A DNA stretch of 5,924 bases from an uncultured Clostridia bacterium (GTDB lineage Bacteria; Bacillota; Clostridia; Christensenellales; UBA3700), in NCBI GenBank assembly GCA_947176975.1, contig CAMWSW010000065.1:1-5924 (forward strand), given 5' to 3'. Shown in pieces: positions 1 through 5,905 of this stretch. Made by a program: the position numbers and the translations under genes. How positions within the stretch are numbered: position 1 is the first letter of the stretch; each line of letters starts with the position of its first letter. A model generated the notes under the pieces. The model did no database searches. It was not told the DNA's origin and saw only the letters and a list, made by a program, of their open reading frames with translations.

Positions 1-487
1 CGATATTTTGCACTACGCAAAGAACAAAGGTGAAAAACTCTTTATGCTGATTCTCGACGGAATAGAAGATCCGCATAATTTGGGAAGTATTATAAGAGTG
101 GCGGAATGCGCAGGCGCGCACGGCATCGTAATACCTTCAAGACGTAACGTAGGCGTCAACGCCACTGTACTTCGCACATCCGCAGGCGCGGTGAATCATA
201 TGCGTATTGCAAGCGTGACTAATATCAACGACACTATTCGCGCGCTTAAAGACGATTTCGTCAACGTGTATTGCGCGGATATGAACGGCAAGAACCTTTA
301 TGAAAGCCACCTTAAAGAAGATACCGCAATCGTAATCGGAAGCGAGGGCTTCGGCGTTAAACAACTTACCGCAAAACTCTGCACCGACGCGCTGTCAATC
401 CCGCAATTCGGCAAAGTCAACTCTCTCAACGCTTCCGTAGCGTGCGGAGTAATATGCTACGAGGTAGTAAGACAGCGCAATGTTTAA
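1..487 (+). CDS. rlmB: 23S rRNA 2'-O-ribose methyltransferase RlmB/TrmH family (5' end outside the window)
   Basis: SPOUT-fold enzyme expected to transfer methyl from S-adenosylmethionine to the 2'-OH of a 23S rRNA guanosine (position 2251 in E. coli). Numbering from the TTG codon at 8, all three TrmH motifs are visible: motif 1 with N24, G26 and R30 in NLGSIIR; motif 2 GSEGFG at 111-116 in the cofactor-binding knot; motif 3 IPQFGKVNSLNASVA at 131-145. The frame is open to the left edge, and the residues before the TTG (Asp-Ile-Leu) fit the usual linker of this family. TTG at 8 is therefore almost certainly internal, and about 90 N-terminal residues, including the substrate-binding domain, lie upstream (family length about 240-250). 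The last 8 bases overlap the transporter gene. Another TrmH-family methyltransferase is possible, but the clostridial neighbours thyX, mrnC and sigH favour RlmB. Confidence 0.88.
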   Translation, partial: DILHYAKNKGEKLFMLILDGIEDPHNLGSIIRVAECAGAHGIVIPSRRNVGVNATVLRTSAGAVNHMRIASVTNINDTIRALKDDFVNVYCADMNGKNLYESHLKEDTAIVIGSEGFGVKQLTAKLCTDALSIPQFGKVNSLNASVACGVICYEVVRQRNV

Positions 488-1160
488 AAAGATTTTTGGG
501 CAGTGGCATATCGCCGAGCTTATTTTATATATCGCAGGACTTGCGCTTATCATAACTATGTCCGTATGCTTCAAAGCGTCGTGGATATCTACCGTCACGG
601 GACTATTCGGCTTGTCGTGCGTAATGTTTACCGCTAAAGGTAAAGTACTAGGTATATTTTTAACTTGGGGTATGATAGTCTTTTACAGCATACTTTCTTT
701 CAAAAACAAATACTACGGCGAAGTATTTATCAACTTATTTATGATGTTCCCTATGACGATAATTTCACTTATCGCGTGGCTTAAAAATCTCGGCAAAGAC
801 TATGTAGTAAAGGTAAATTCAATTACAAAAAAAGAGCTGATTATAGTGAGCGTCGTCGCTTTGACAGCATTCGTAGCGTTTTATTTTATACTGAGAGCGC
901 TCGGCACTTCTCAACTGATATTCAGTACTATTTCTATCGTCACGAGCGTACTTGCTACATACTTCCAATCAAGAAGAAGTAAATACGGATTTTTATCGTT
1001 TCTTTTCAACGACGCAATACTTTGCGTGCTTTGGGCCTTGGCAACAAAAGAAGATATCAAAAATATTTCAATGCTCGTTGCCGTATCGCTATACGTACTG
1101 TGCGACATATACGGTTTTATCAGTTGGAGTGTAATGCAAAAACGTCAACAAAAAGTTTGA
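480..1160 (+). CDS. pnuC: PnuC-family membrane transporter (nicotinamide riboside/mononucleotide or related vitamin)
   Basis: Integral membrane protein of 226 residues, the usual PnuC length. Hydrophobic segments lie near residues 13-31, 33-51, 56-73, 81-100, 119-139, 143-161, 172-187 and 196-217, consistent with the seven-helix PnuC fold. Family-like features are the KGK turn at 53-55, YYGEVFINL at 78-86 followed by P91 and W100, and the C-terminal YGFISW at 211-216. PnuC proteins let nicotinamide riboside across the membrane by facilitated diffusion; relatives carry thiamine (PnuT) or riboflavin (RibM), and the substrate cannot be decided here. No vitamin riboswitch is possible immediately upstream because the ATG at 480 lies inside rlmB (8-base overlap), so co-transcription and coupling are likely. 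The only SD-like run, GAGG at 461-464, is 15 bases away, which is long. Its stop abuts the sigma-factor stop. Confidence 0.82.
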   Translation: MFKKIFGQWHIAELILYIAGLALIITMSVCFKASWISTVTGLFGLSCVMFTAKGKVLGIFLTWGMIVFYSILSFKNKYYGEVFINLFMMFPMTIISLIAWLKNLGKDYVVKVNSITKKELIIVSVVALTAFVAFYFILRALGTSQLIFSTISIVTSVLATYFQSRRSKYGFLSFLFNDAILCVLWALATKEDIKNISMLVAVSLYVLCDIYGFISWSVMQKRQQKV

Positions 1161-1721
1161 TTATTTTTTATTAAATTGCGCTTTGATTTTTCGACGTATC
1201 TTCTGCAACGTATTGTCTACGTGTTTTGTATTTTTTCCTATGCTCTGCGCAATCTCAGCATACGACTTGCCGTCGTAATACATATTGAGAATTTTTCTCT
1301 CGTCGTCCGTCAAAGACGTGACAATTATCAACTTGAGAGTCTCGACTTCTTCGGCATTGATTGCAATCTCCTCGGGAGTAAGCGAACAATTGTCAGCTTC
1401 TTCCACCGAGCTTATAGGAATACTGTCGCTCAAAGCTTTGTTCTTTAATCTTTTACCGTTGCGGATACAGTCCAAAATCCTGTTCTTAATACACTCGTGA
1501 GCGTAAGTAATAAAAGTGACGTCGCCGTCTAAATTAAAAGTTACTATTGCGTTGAATAGTCCAATCATGCCTTCTTGAACGATATCGTCTCTGTCAACAC
1601 CTTTGAGATAAAAAGTACGCGCAATGGAATTGACAAGCCCTTTGTATTTTTCCAAAAGTTCTCCCACTGCGCTCTCTTTCCCTTCACGGTATTGCTTTAT
1701 CAAAAGTATATCGTCCTGCAC
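1161..1721 (-). CDS. sigH: SigH-like RNA polymerase sigma factor (sigma-70 family)
   Basis: Sigma factor of 186 residues that directs RNA polymerase to a subset of promoters. Region 2.2 is DRDDIVQEGMIGLFNAI (43-59), nearly the SigH signature of Bacillus and Clostridium. Regions 2.3-2.4 span about 68-91. Region 4 runs from about 136, with a helix-turn-helix around 153-176 (SYAEIAQSIG then HVDNTLQKIRRKI), again close to the SigH pattern of an HVKSIDNALQ-type helix. It is shorter than B. subtilis SigH (about 218 residues): about 17 N-terminal residues are absent and the linker before region 4 is shorter. The start is GTG at 1721, with an in-frame TAA two codons upstream and no in-frame ATG until residue 52. 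The SD-like AAAGGA (1736-1741) lies in the end of thyX, 14 bases away. It follows thyX by 10 bases. Whether the host sporulates cannot be told; SigH also serves competence or transition-state roles. Confidence 0.85.
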   Translation of the reverse strand: MQDDILLIKQYREGKESAVGELLEKYKGLVNSIARTFYLKGVDRDDIVQEGMIGLFNAIVTFNLDGDVTFITYAHECIKNRILDCIRNGKRLKNKALSDSIPISSVEEADNCSLTPEEIAINAEEVETLKLIIVTSLTDDERKILNMYYDGKSYAEIAQSIGKNTKHVDNTLQKIRRKIKAQFNKK

Positions 1722-1731
1722 CGCTTATCTA

Positions 1732-2490
1732 TTATTCCTTTTTATTTGCGATTCTTTCCAATAGCGCTTTTTGCTTTTCTCTCATCTCTAGAGGCTTACC
1801 GCAAGTCATCTTGCCTTCAGTGCAAGCTCCGCTTACGCACGACGGTCCGCATTTGCCGAAGATTGCAGGCGCAACTTCGAGTACGAGTTCAAGCATTTGC
1901 CAAGCAACTTCTCTTATCTCCCATTGCGCGCGATTGCAACATCTCAAATTGAAGAAATTCATAAGCGATCTTGCATTCATCGTGACGATCATTTTTGTTT
2001 CCGCAGCGTTGGGAAGTACAAATCTTGCGTCTTCGTTGGACTTTTCGCACGCTCCGCCGAGAGCAGTCTGCCACTCGGTATACCATTCGTGCATGGTTGC
2101 CATCTGCTTTTCAAATTTCTCTACCGCCTCTTTGCCCATTGCCTCGATTGCCTCGGGAATGACGTAATTGAAAGTGCCGTCGTTCTTATTCGCCGCAACG
2201 TATCTTTGAGACTTTACGCTGAAAGATGCAATTCTGTGTCTTGTGATTTGCGCAAGAAGACTGCGCGATACGCCCTCGATACCAAATGTAAAACTTGCGT
2301 GTTCAAAAGGTGACGCGTGACCGAAAGATCTCAATCTCTCAATAAATTTAGTTATGTCGCTCTTGTCCAATCCCTGTTGAAGATTCTCAATCGTAGCGTC
2401 ACTGTAACAAAGTTTTGCCGCCAATGCGATAGTCCTCTCGGGATTTGGCGTATATTCAAGCAACTTTACACTTGGCTTTACTTGTGGCAT
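1732..2490 (-). CDS. thyX: Flavin-dependent thymidylate synthase ThyX
   Basis: Makes dTMP from dUMP using methylenetetrahydrofolate, FAD and NADPH; cytoplasmic and independent of ThyA. The diagnostic RHR-x7-S motif is present as RHRIASFSVKS at residues 84-94, followed by R96. The conserved C-terminal block NARSLMNFFNLRCCNRAQWE occupies 172-191, with R174 the probable substrate-binding Arg. I start at the ATG at 2490 (252 residues) because GGAGGA sits at 2495-2500; the upstream in-frame TTG at 2502 would overlap that SD site. After the catalytic core there is a tail with four cysteines, C214-x3-C218-x4-C223-x6-C230. I recall similar tails in other clostridial ThyX proteins; they are absent from the short Thermotoga-type enzyme. 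The gene has its own promoter in the gap after mrnC and is followed 10 bases later by the sigma factor, so the two are likely co-transcribed. Confidence 0.96.
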   Translation of the reverse strand: MPQVKPSVKLLEYTPNPERTIALAAKLCYSDATIENLQQGLDKSDITKFIERLRSFGHASPFEHASFTFGIEGVSRSLLAQITRHRIASFSVKSQRYVAANKNDGTFNYVIPEAIEAMGKEAVEKFEKQMATMHEWYTEWQTALGGACEKSNEDARFVLPNAAETKMIVTMNARSLMNFFNLRCCNRAQWEIREVAWQMLELVLEVAPAIFGKCGPSCVSGACTEGKMTCGKPLEMREKQKALLERIANKKE

Positions 2491-2494
2491 AATT

Positions 2495-2500
2495 TCCTCC
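2495..2500 (-). promoter_or_regulatory. Ribosome binding site of thyX
   Basis: GGAGGA on the - strand, 4 bases before the ATG at 2490. It decides the start: the longer reading from the TTG at 2502 would place this strong SD sequence inside the coding region. Confidence 0.8.
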
Positions 2501-2526
2501 AACGTATCTTAATAATTCTCTTAAAT

Positions 2527-2555
2527 ATTTTACTTAACTCTTTTGTGTTTGTCAA
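2527..2555 (-). promoter_or_regulatory. Housekeeping-type promoter for thyX-sigH
   Basis: On the - strand a perfect -35 box TTGACA (2550-2555) is followed by a 17-base spacer (2533-2549) and the -10 box TAAAAT (2527-2532), which matches 5 of 6 consensus bases. The predicted transcript start is near 2520, giving a leader of about 30 bases before the thyX ATG. It lies in the 73-base gap between mrnC (stop at 2564-2566) and thyX, where I see no terminator, so thyX-sigH may also receive read-through from the sugar/mrnC transcript. Confidence 0.75.
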
Positions 2556-2563
2556 CGTTAATT

Positions 2564-2968
2564 TTATATTTGGCTTGGTTGAGTCAATAGATACTCAAGC
2601 CTGTCGCGCTGACCCGTCAAATAGAGATATCCTATCACAGCCTCGAAACCCGTCGCCATTCTATAGTCAATTACCGTTGCATTCTTTGCCATCGAATGTG
2701 AGTGAGCGTTGCGCGCTCTGTGATAAATATCGCTCTCTTCTTCAGTCAACTTATCCATTATGGCTTGCATACTCTTGGCTTGCGCCTCGGCCTTTACCCT
2801 AGCCGTGACCGCCTTGTGCAATTTGTCGGCTTTGCCCGTAGTCTTGCCAAGTTCTTGCAATCTCACGTAAAGCGTATGCACACCGTCTCCGACATAGGCA
2901 AGCACGAGAGGGTTGAGCTCTCGCGCTTGTTTTGTCGTCATTGGATTTGCGTTGAGTGGCAAACTCAT
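2564..2968 (-). CDS. mrnC: Mini-ribonuclease III (MrnC)
   Basis: Small double-strand-specific endoribonuclease, a RNase III catalytic domain without the dsRNA-binding domain. In Bacillus it matures the ends of 23S rRNA, working with ribosomal protein L3. The 134-residue length fits the family. The RNase III signature appears as LAYVGDGVHTLYVR at 23-36, with D28 the expected catalytic Asp, and the second acidic site lies in DYRMATGFEAVIGYLYL (101-117), with E109 the likely metal-binding Glu. RARNAHSHS (84-92) matches the conserved ARNA segment. Homodimers are expected. The ATG at 2968 shares one base with the aldolase stop (TAATG). The SD is weak (AAGAAG), so translation probably depends on ribosomes finishing the aldolase. 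An ATG at codon 10 (2941) is possible but has no SD. The thyX neighbour is classical for Clostridia; the sugar genes upstream are not, since cysS is usually there. Confidence 0.93.
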   Translation of the reverse strand: MSLPLNANPMTTKQARELNPLVLAYVGDGVHTLYVRLQELGKTTGKADKLHKAVTARVKAEAQAKSMQAIMDKLTEEESDIYHRARNAHSHSMAKNATVIDYRMATGFEAVIGYLYLTGQRDRLEYLLTQPSQI

Positions 2969-2970
2969 TA
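2966..2970 (-). other. TAATG stop/start overlap, aldolase to mrnC
   Basis: The aldolase stop TAA and the mrnC ATG share one base on the - strand, the same geometry as at the kinase/aldolase junction. There is no strong SD for mrnC, so re-initiation after the aldolase is the likely way it is translated from this transcript. Confidence 0.8.
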
Positions 2971-4317
2971 TTTCTTCTTTGCCGTTTTTTGCTCTACGAA
3001 ATAATCAAAGAGCAATTCGTCGGTGTATTCTTCTTTGCCCGTAGCCTTCAAAGTACACTGTTGAATATATTCATAACAGCTCTTCTCCATAATTCTGATT
3101 ATCTCAAAAGCCTCGTCCATATCCTTGCCTGCGCAGAATACGCCGTGATTTGCCATAAAGCAAGCGTTGCGTCCCTGCATAGCTGCAACGGTGCCTTCCT
3201 TAAGCTTTTTGGTGCCCGGCAAGCCGTACGCGCCTACTTTACACGTGCCGCCAACGAGTTTTTGCATCTCCTCGCTCATTACCGGCAACTCTACTCTTGC
3301 CGATGCAAGGATAGAACAGAATATTGGGTGTGAGTGTATCGTTGCGTTTATCTCCGGTCTTGCTTGCATTATAGCTGCGTGTATCTTTCTCTCGCTGGTA
3401 GGCTTTTTGCCGCATGCCCAAACAGACGGATCGCTGATTTGCACTACAGGCATATCCTCTGGCGTGAGGGAAATGTAATCCAAGCCCGTAGGCGTAACCA
3501 ACATATAATCTTTGTCAAGTCTTGCAGCAGTGTTGCCCCAAGTGCCTTGCACGAGGTTTTCGGACAAAAGTCCTACGCCGCTGTCTTTGATTACCTGTCT
3601 CAACTCAAGCTCTTTTGCGTCGTCCCAAGTCTTGTTGATAACTACTTCGGGCTTCTTATCTTCGCTTGGTTTTTCTTCAACGGCTTGAGCTTGCTCGCCC
3701 TCTTCCTTTGCCGAAAGGTTTTCTTGGTTTTTCTTACTGTACTTGGTCTTGTAGATAAATCTCATCAATCTTGCCTCAAAGCCGTTGATGATTTTGTTCT
3801 CGCCGATTACGCTTGAAGCTACGAAGCAGTGACTTGCCTTGTCAAGTACCAATACGCAAGTATACGCCTCGTCCATCGTACGACCCGAAGTAATACATCC
3901 TTTATCTTTTACGAGACAGGAATTTCTGCCCTTCAAAGTCTTGATTATGCTTGCGATATCGTCCTTTGAGGTCTTGCAGGTAGGTCCTACGATTTGCGCC
4001 ATATCGTCCATTACCGCAGGGATAGTTACGCCGGCTTTAGCAACGGGCATAACCCACTTGGGATAGCATTGACATATAGCGTTGATATCTGCTCTTTCTT
4101 TGTAAATTTCGGAGTGATATTTGTATTCCTTTTCCGCCGTAAAGATATTCATCTTGATTACGTCGTCTTCGGTGAGGTCAGCAAGTTTTACGCCTGCTTT
4201 GGTGATATACATCTCGTTGAGCTCAAAGCGCATACTTATCATATCGTCTACGCCTACGACGCCTTCCCCAACGAGTCTTTTTGCGTACTCTAAAATTGTT
4301 TGAACGTTGTTATTCAT
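2968..4317 (-). CDS. Tandem class II aldolase/adducin protein: degenerate N-domain plus FucA-like C-domain
   Basis: 449 residues, about twice a normal class II aldolase (215-275). The C-terminal domain (about 234-430) is complete: loop GTWGN 258-262, TPTGLDYISLTPEDM 275-289, catalytic-type E309, and metal ligands H328, H330 (HSHP) and H391 (NHG). These spacings (19, 2 and 61) equal those of E. coli fuculose-1-phosphate aldolase E73/H92/H94/H155. The N-terminal domain (about 1-192) aligns throughout and keeps E64 and the LTEDDV region, but the metal ligands are Q83, Y85 and K139 and the loop is GVDDM. A charged linker rich in E, K and Q (about 193-228) joins them. Expected reaction: retro-aldol cleavage or epimerisation of a ketose phosphate made by the adjacent kinase, perhaps yielding dihydroxyacetone phosphate. 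It is not the RhaD-dehydrogenase fusion, since both halves are aldolase-like. Start ATG at 4317 with SD AAGGAG 10 bases upstream. Confidence 0.88.
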   Translation of the reverse strand: MNNNVQTILEYAKRLVGEGVVGVDDMISMRFELNEMYITKAGVKLADLTEDDVIKMNIFTAEKEYKYHSEIYKERADINAICQCYPKWVMPVAKAGVTIPAVMDDMAQIVGPTCKTSKDDIASIIKTLKGRNSCLVKDKGCITSGRTMDEAYTCVLVLDKASHCFVASSVIGENKIINGFEARLMRFIYKTKYSKKNQENLSAKEEGEQAQAVEEKPSEDKKPEVVINKTWDDAKELELRQVIKDSGVGLLSENLVQGTWGNTAARLDKDYMLVTPTGLDYISLTPEDMPVVQISDPSVWACGKKPTSERKIHAAIMQARPEINATIHSHPIFCSILASARVELPVMSEEMQKLVGGTCKVGAYGLPGTKKLKEGTVAAMQGRNACFMANHGVFCAGKDMDEAFEIIRIMEKSCYEYIQQCTLKATGKEEYTDELLFDYFVEQKTAKKK

Positions 4318-4319
4318 TA
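4315..4319 (-). other. TAATG stop/start overlap, kinase to aldolase
   Basis: The kinase stop TAA and the aldolase ATG share one base on the - strand. This arrangement usually signals translational coupling by re-initiation, which keeps the two enzymes in fixed proportion. Confidence 0.85.
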
Positions 4320-5852
4320 TTCTTCGTCTCCTTCAAATCTTTTTGAATTGGCTTGTTTGTACGTCTTTTCCAGACTGTAATATATTTGCTTATAACTCTT
4401 GAAAAGTTCGTCATAAATATATTTATTTCTCGGATTTGGTCTGTACGTTTTGCTCTCTATGACAAAATTCTTTGCCTCTGCAAAACTGCTCAGTTCGCCC
4501 AGACCGATAAGCGCAATGATAGCAGCGCCCAAAGCGCCTGCGTTACGCGGATTTTCCACGATTGCAAATTCGCTACCCGTGATATCTGCGATAATTTGCA
4601 TCCATGCATCGTCCAAAGCGCCTCCGCCTATAATTCTAAACTGTCTGCAATGGAATTTGTAATCCTTGCGATAGTTCTCAAGTATCCATCTCAAATTATA
4701 TCCGATGCCCTCATACAAAGCCTTCATAATATGCTCACGCGTATGATTTGGCGTTACGTTCCAAAGCGTAGCTCTCGTCGTAGTCGACGATACGGGACAT
4801 CTCTCGCCAAGCATCCACGGCGTGCATATCAAGTGATCTGAACCTGCAGGTATCGACTCGATGACTTTGTCCATATAAGCGTATATGCCGTCTCCGAGTT
4901 CCTTTTGCTCCGTAGCGAAGAACTGATTTTTTATCCATTCTATATTACTTCCCGCAGCTTCGGTAATTCCGCAGATGAGATTCATTTCGGGATCTGCCGA
5001 CTGAATTGCCGCAGCTCCGTGCTTAAACTTGGTCTTATTCTTACTCGACGCGGCTACCCAAGCCGAAGTACCGAGGTAAATGTGGATTTCGCCGTCGCCG
5101 TTCATACCGCTTCCTATTGCCGCAGCCTGCGTGTCGTCGCAACCGCCGAATACCGCAGTGCCTTCGCAAAGTCCCATCTTTTCCGCAGCGTCTTTGGTGA
5201 GACCGTTGCCTATCTTATCTGTACTCTTTACGAGCGGAGGAAGTTTCTTAAGATCTATACCGATGAGTTTCAATGCGCTCATCCAAGTCTTTTTCTTGAG
5301 GTCGAGACCGTAACTTGACGCGCCCGAAAGCTCTGCGACCATCTCGCCCGTACACTTATATTTCAAATATCCGTTGACGTCGAGGAAATACTTGGTATTG
5401 TTGTAAACGTCGGGACGCTCTTCTTTGAGCCACTGTATCTTTGATACGACGTCTTTACCCATAATAGGTGTGCCCGATACCAAAGTGAATATCTTCTTGC
5501 CGCCGACTTTCTTCATAAGCGTCTGCGCCTGCTTTTCCGCTCTGCCGTCAACCCAAGTGATATTACGGTGCAAAACTCTGCCGTTGTTGTCAACGGGAAT
5601 TATGCCCATGGCTTGCGTAGAGAAAATTACGCCTTGCACGTCATTGGGGTCAATGCCCGTCTCTTCCACGATAGTCTTTGACGCAAGGCAAACTGCCTCC
5701 CAATACTCTTCAGGCTCTTGCTCAACAAAAGCGGGAGCGGGATAATACGTGGGATAAGGCACGGCTTTGGAAGCCACTATATTGCCTTTGAAATCTATAA
5801 GTACGGCTTTATCCGAACTCGTACCCATATCGTGCGCCATTATGTACTTCAT
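4317..5852 (-). CDS. FGGY-family carbohydrate kinase (xylulokinase-like, substrate unknown)
   Basis: Cytoplasmic ATP-dependent sugar kinase of 511 residues, a typical FGGY length. The N-terminal phosphate-binding motif HDMGTSSDK has D8. The catalytic base is most likely D240 in GGCDDTQAAAIG (236-247), judged by its spacing to the following Gly as in XylB and GlpK. Phosphate loop 2 is YLGTSAW (259-265) and the adenosine motif is IIGGGALDDAWMQIIADITG (407-426). WVDGRAEKQA (100-109) matches the W-x-D-x-R segment of xylulokinases. Where XylB has QMHG this protein has QAMG (80-83), so the sugar-contacting His appears replaced by Met; ordinary D-xylulose kinase activity is doubtful. Overlap by one base with the aldolase gene suggests it supplies the aldolase's phosphorylated ketose (L-fuculose, L-rhamnulose, ribulose or similar). 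ATG start at 5852 with SD AAGAGG 8 bases upstream. Confidence 0.9.
   Translation of the reverse strand: MKYIMAHDMGTSSDKAVLIDFKGNIVASKAVPYPTYYPAPAFVEQEPEEYWEAVCLASKTIVEETGIDPNDVQGVIFSTQAMGIIPVDNNGRVLHRNITWVDGRAEKQAQTLMKKVGGKKIFTLVSGTPIMGKDVVSKIQWLKEERPDVYNNTKYFLDVNGYLKYKCTGEMVAELSGASSYGLDLKKKTWMSALKLIGIDLKKLPPLVKSTDKIGNGLTKDAAEKMGLCEGTAVFGGCDDTQAAAIGSGMNGDGEIHIYLGTSAWVAASSKNKTKFKHGAAAIQSADPEMNLICGITEAAGSNIEWIKNQFFATEQKELGDGIYAYMDKVIESIPAGSDHLICTPWMLGERCPVSSTTTRATLWNVTPNHTREHIMKALYEGIGYNLRWILENYRKDYKFHCRQFRIIGGGALDDAWMQIIADITGSEFAIVENPRNAGALGAAIIALIGLGELSSFAEAKNFVIESKTYRPNPRNKYIYDELFKSYKQIYYSLEKTYKQANSKRFEGDEE
4328..4333 (-). promoter_or_regulatory. Ribosome binding site of the aldolase, inside the kinase gene
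   Basis: AAGGAG on the - strand, 10 bases before the aldolase ATG. It lies within the last codons of the kinase (Phe-Glu-Gly-Asp-Glu-Glu). Together with the TAATG overlap this supports coupled but independently capable initiation. Confidence 0.65.
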
Positions 5853-5860
5853 AAATTTTA

Positions 5861-5866
5861 CCTCTT
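5861..5866 (-). promoter_or_regulatory. Ribosome binding site of the FGGY kinase
   Basis: AAGAGG on the - strand, 8 bases before the ATG at 5852. It supports that start. The A/T-rich 72 bases between 5853 and 5924 hold no gene I can support. Confidence 0.65.
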
Positions 5867-5884
5867 AAAATCTTTAAATCTATT

Positions 5885-5905
5885 GCGTTTTTATGTGAAA
5901 AATGC
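5885..5905. repeat. Imperfect inverted repeat upstream of the kinase (possible operator)
   Basis: GCGTTTTT (5885-5892) and AAAAATGC (5898-5905) are near-complementary arms around the 5-base centre ATGTG. Seven of eight positions pair; the eighth is G-T. Its centre is about 43 bases before the kinase ATG, where a repressor or activator of a sugar operon would often bind. It could equally be chance in A/T-rich DNA or the end of a feature beyond the window. Confidence 0.35.

Noticed and set aside
8..10. TTG as the true start of the rRNA methyltransferase
   Set aside because: The frame is open to the left edge, the preceding residues fit the family linker, and RlmB proteins carry about 90 more N-terminal residues; the gene is cut by the window edge.
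440..480. Vitamin riboswitch ahead of pnuC
   Set aside because: pnuC begins inside the rlmB coding sequence, which is intact to its stop; there is no leader to hold an aptamer.
1081..1095. Hairpin CGTAT-CGCT-ATACG inside pnuC as a sigH terminator
   Set aside because: Neither strand has a T-rich run after the short stem.
1208..1236. Intrinsic terminator for pnuC
   Set aside because: The stem has only 5 pairs (ACGTA/TACGT) with few G/C, and the T run is interrupted; too weak to list as a feature.
2491..2502. Longer ThyX start at the TTG at 2502
   Set aside because: The added codons are the SD sequence GGAGGA itself; the ATG at 2490 is correctly placed behind it.
2317..2802. 161-residue open frame on the + strand across the thyX/mrnC gap
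   Set aside because: It overlaps two well-identified genes and the thyX promoter on the other strand, and the translation has no family resemblance.
3334..3816. 160-residue, partly hydrophobic open frame on the + strand
   Set aside because: Antisense to the aldolase; hydrophobic runs arise from complementing its charged linker (GAA/AAA read as TTC/TTT), not from a membrane protein.
4353..4841. 162-residue open frame on the + strand
   Set aside because: It lies entirely antisense to the FGGY kinase, shows no recognisable motif and no good SD; it is a by-product of the kinase codon usage.
5871..5899. Promoter TTCACA-17-TAAAGA for the kinase
   Set aside because: The -10 box matches consensus at only 3 of 6 positions and the predicted start would fall within the ribosome binding site.
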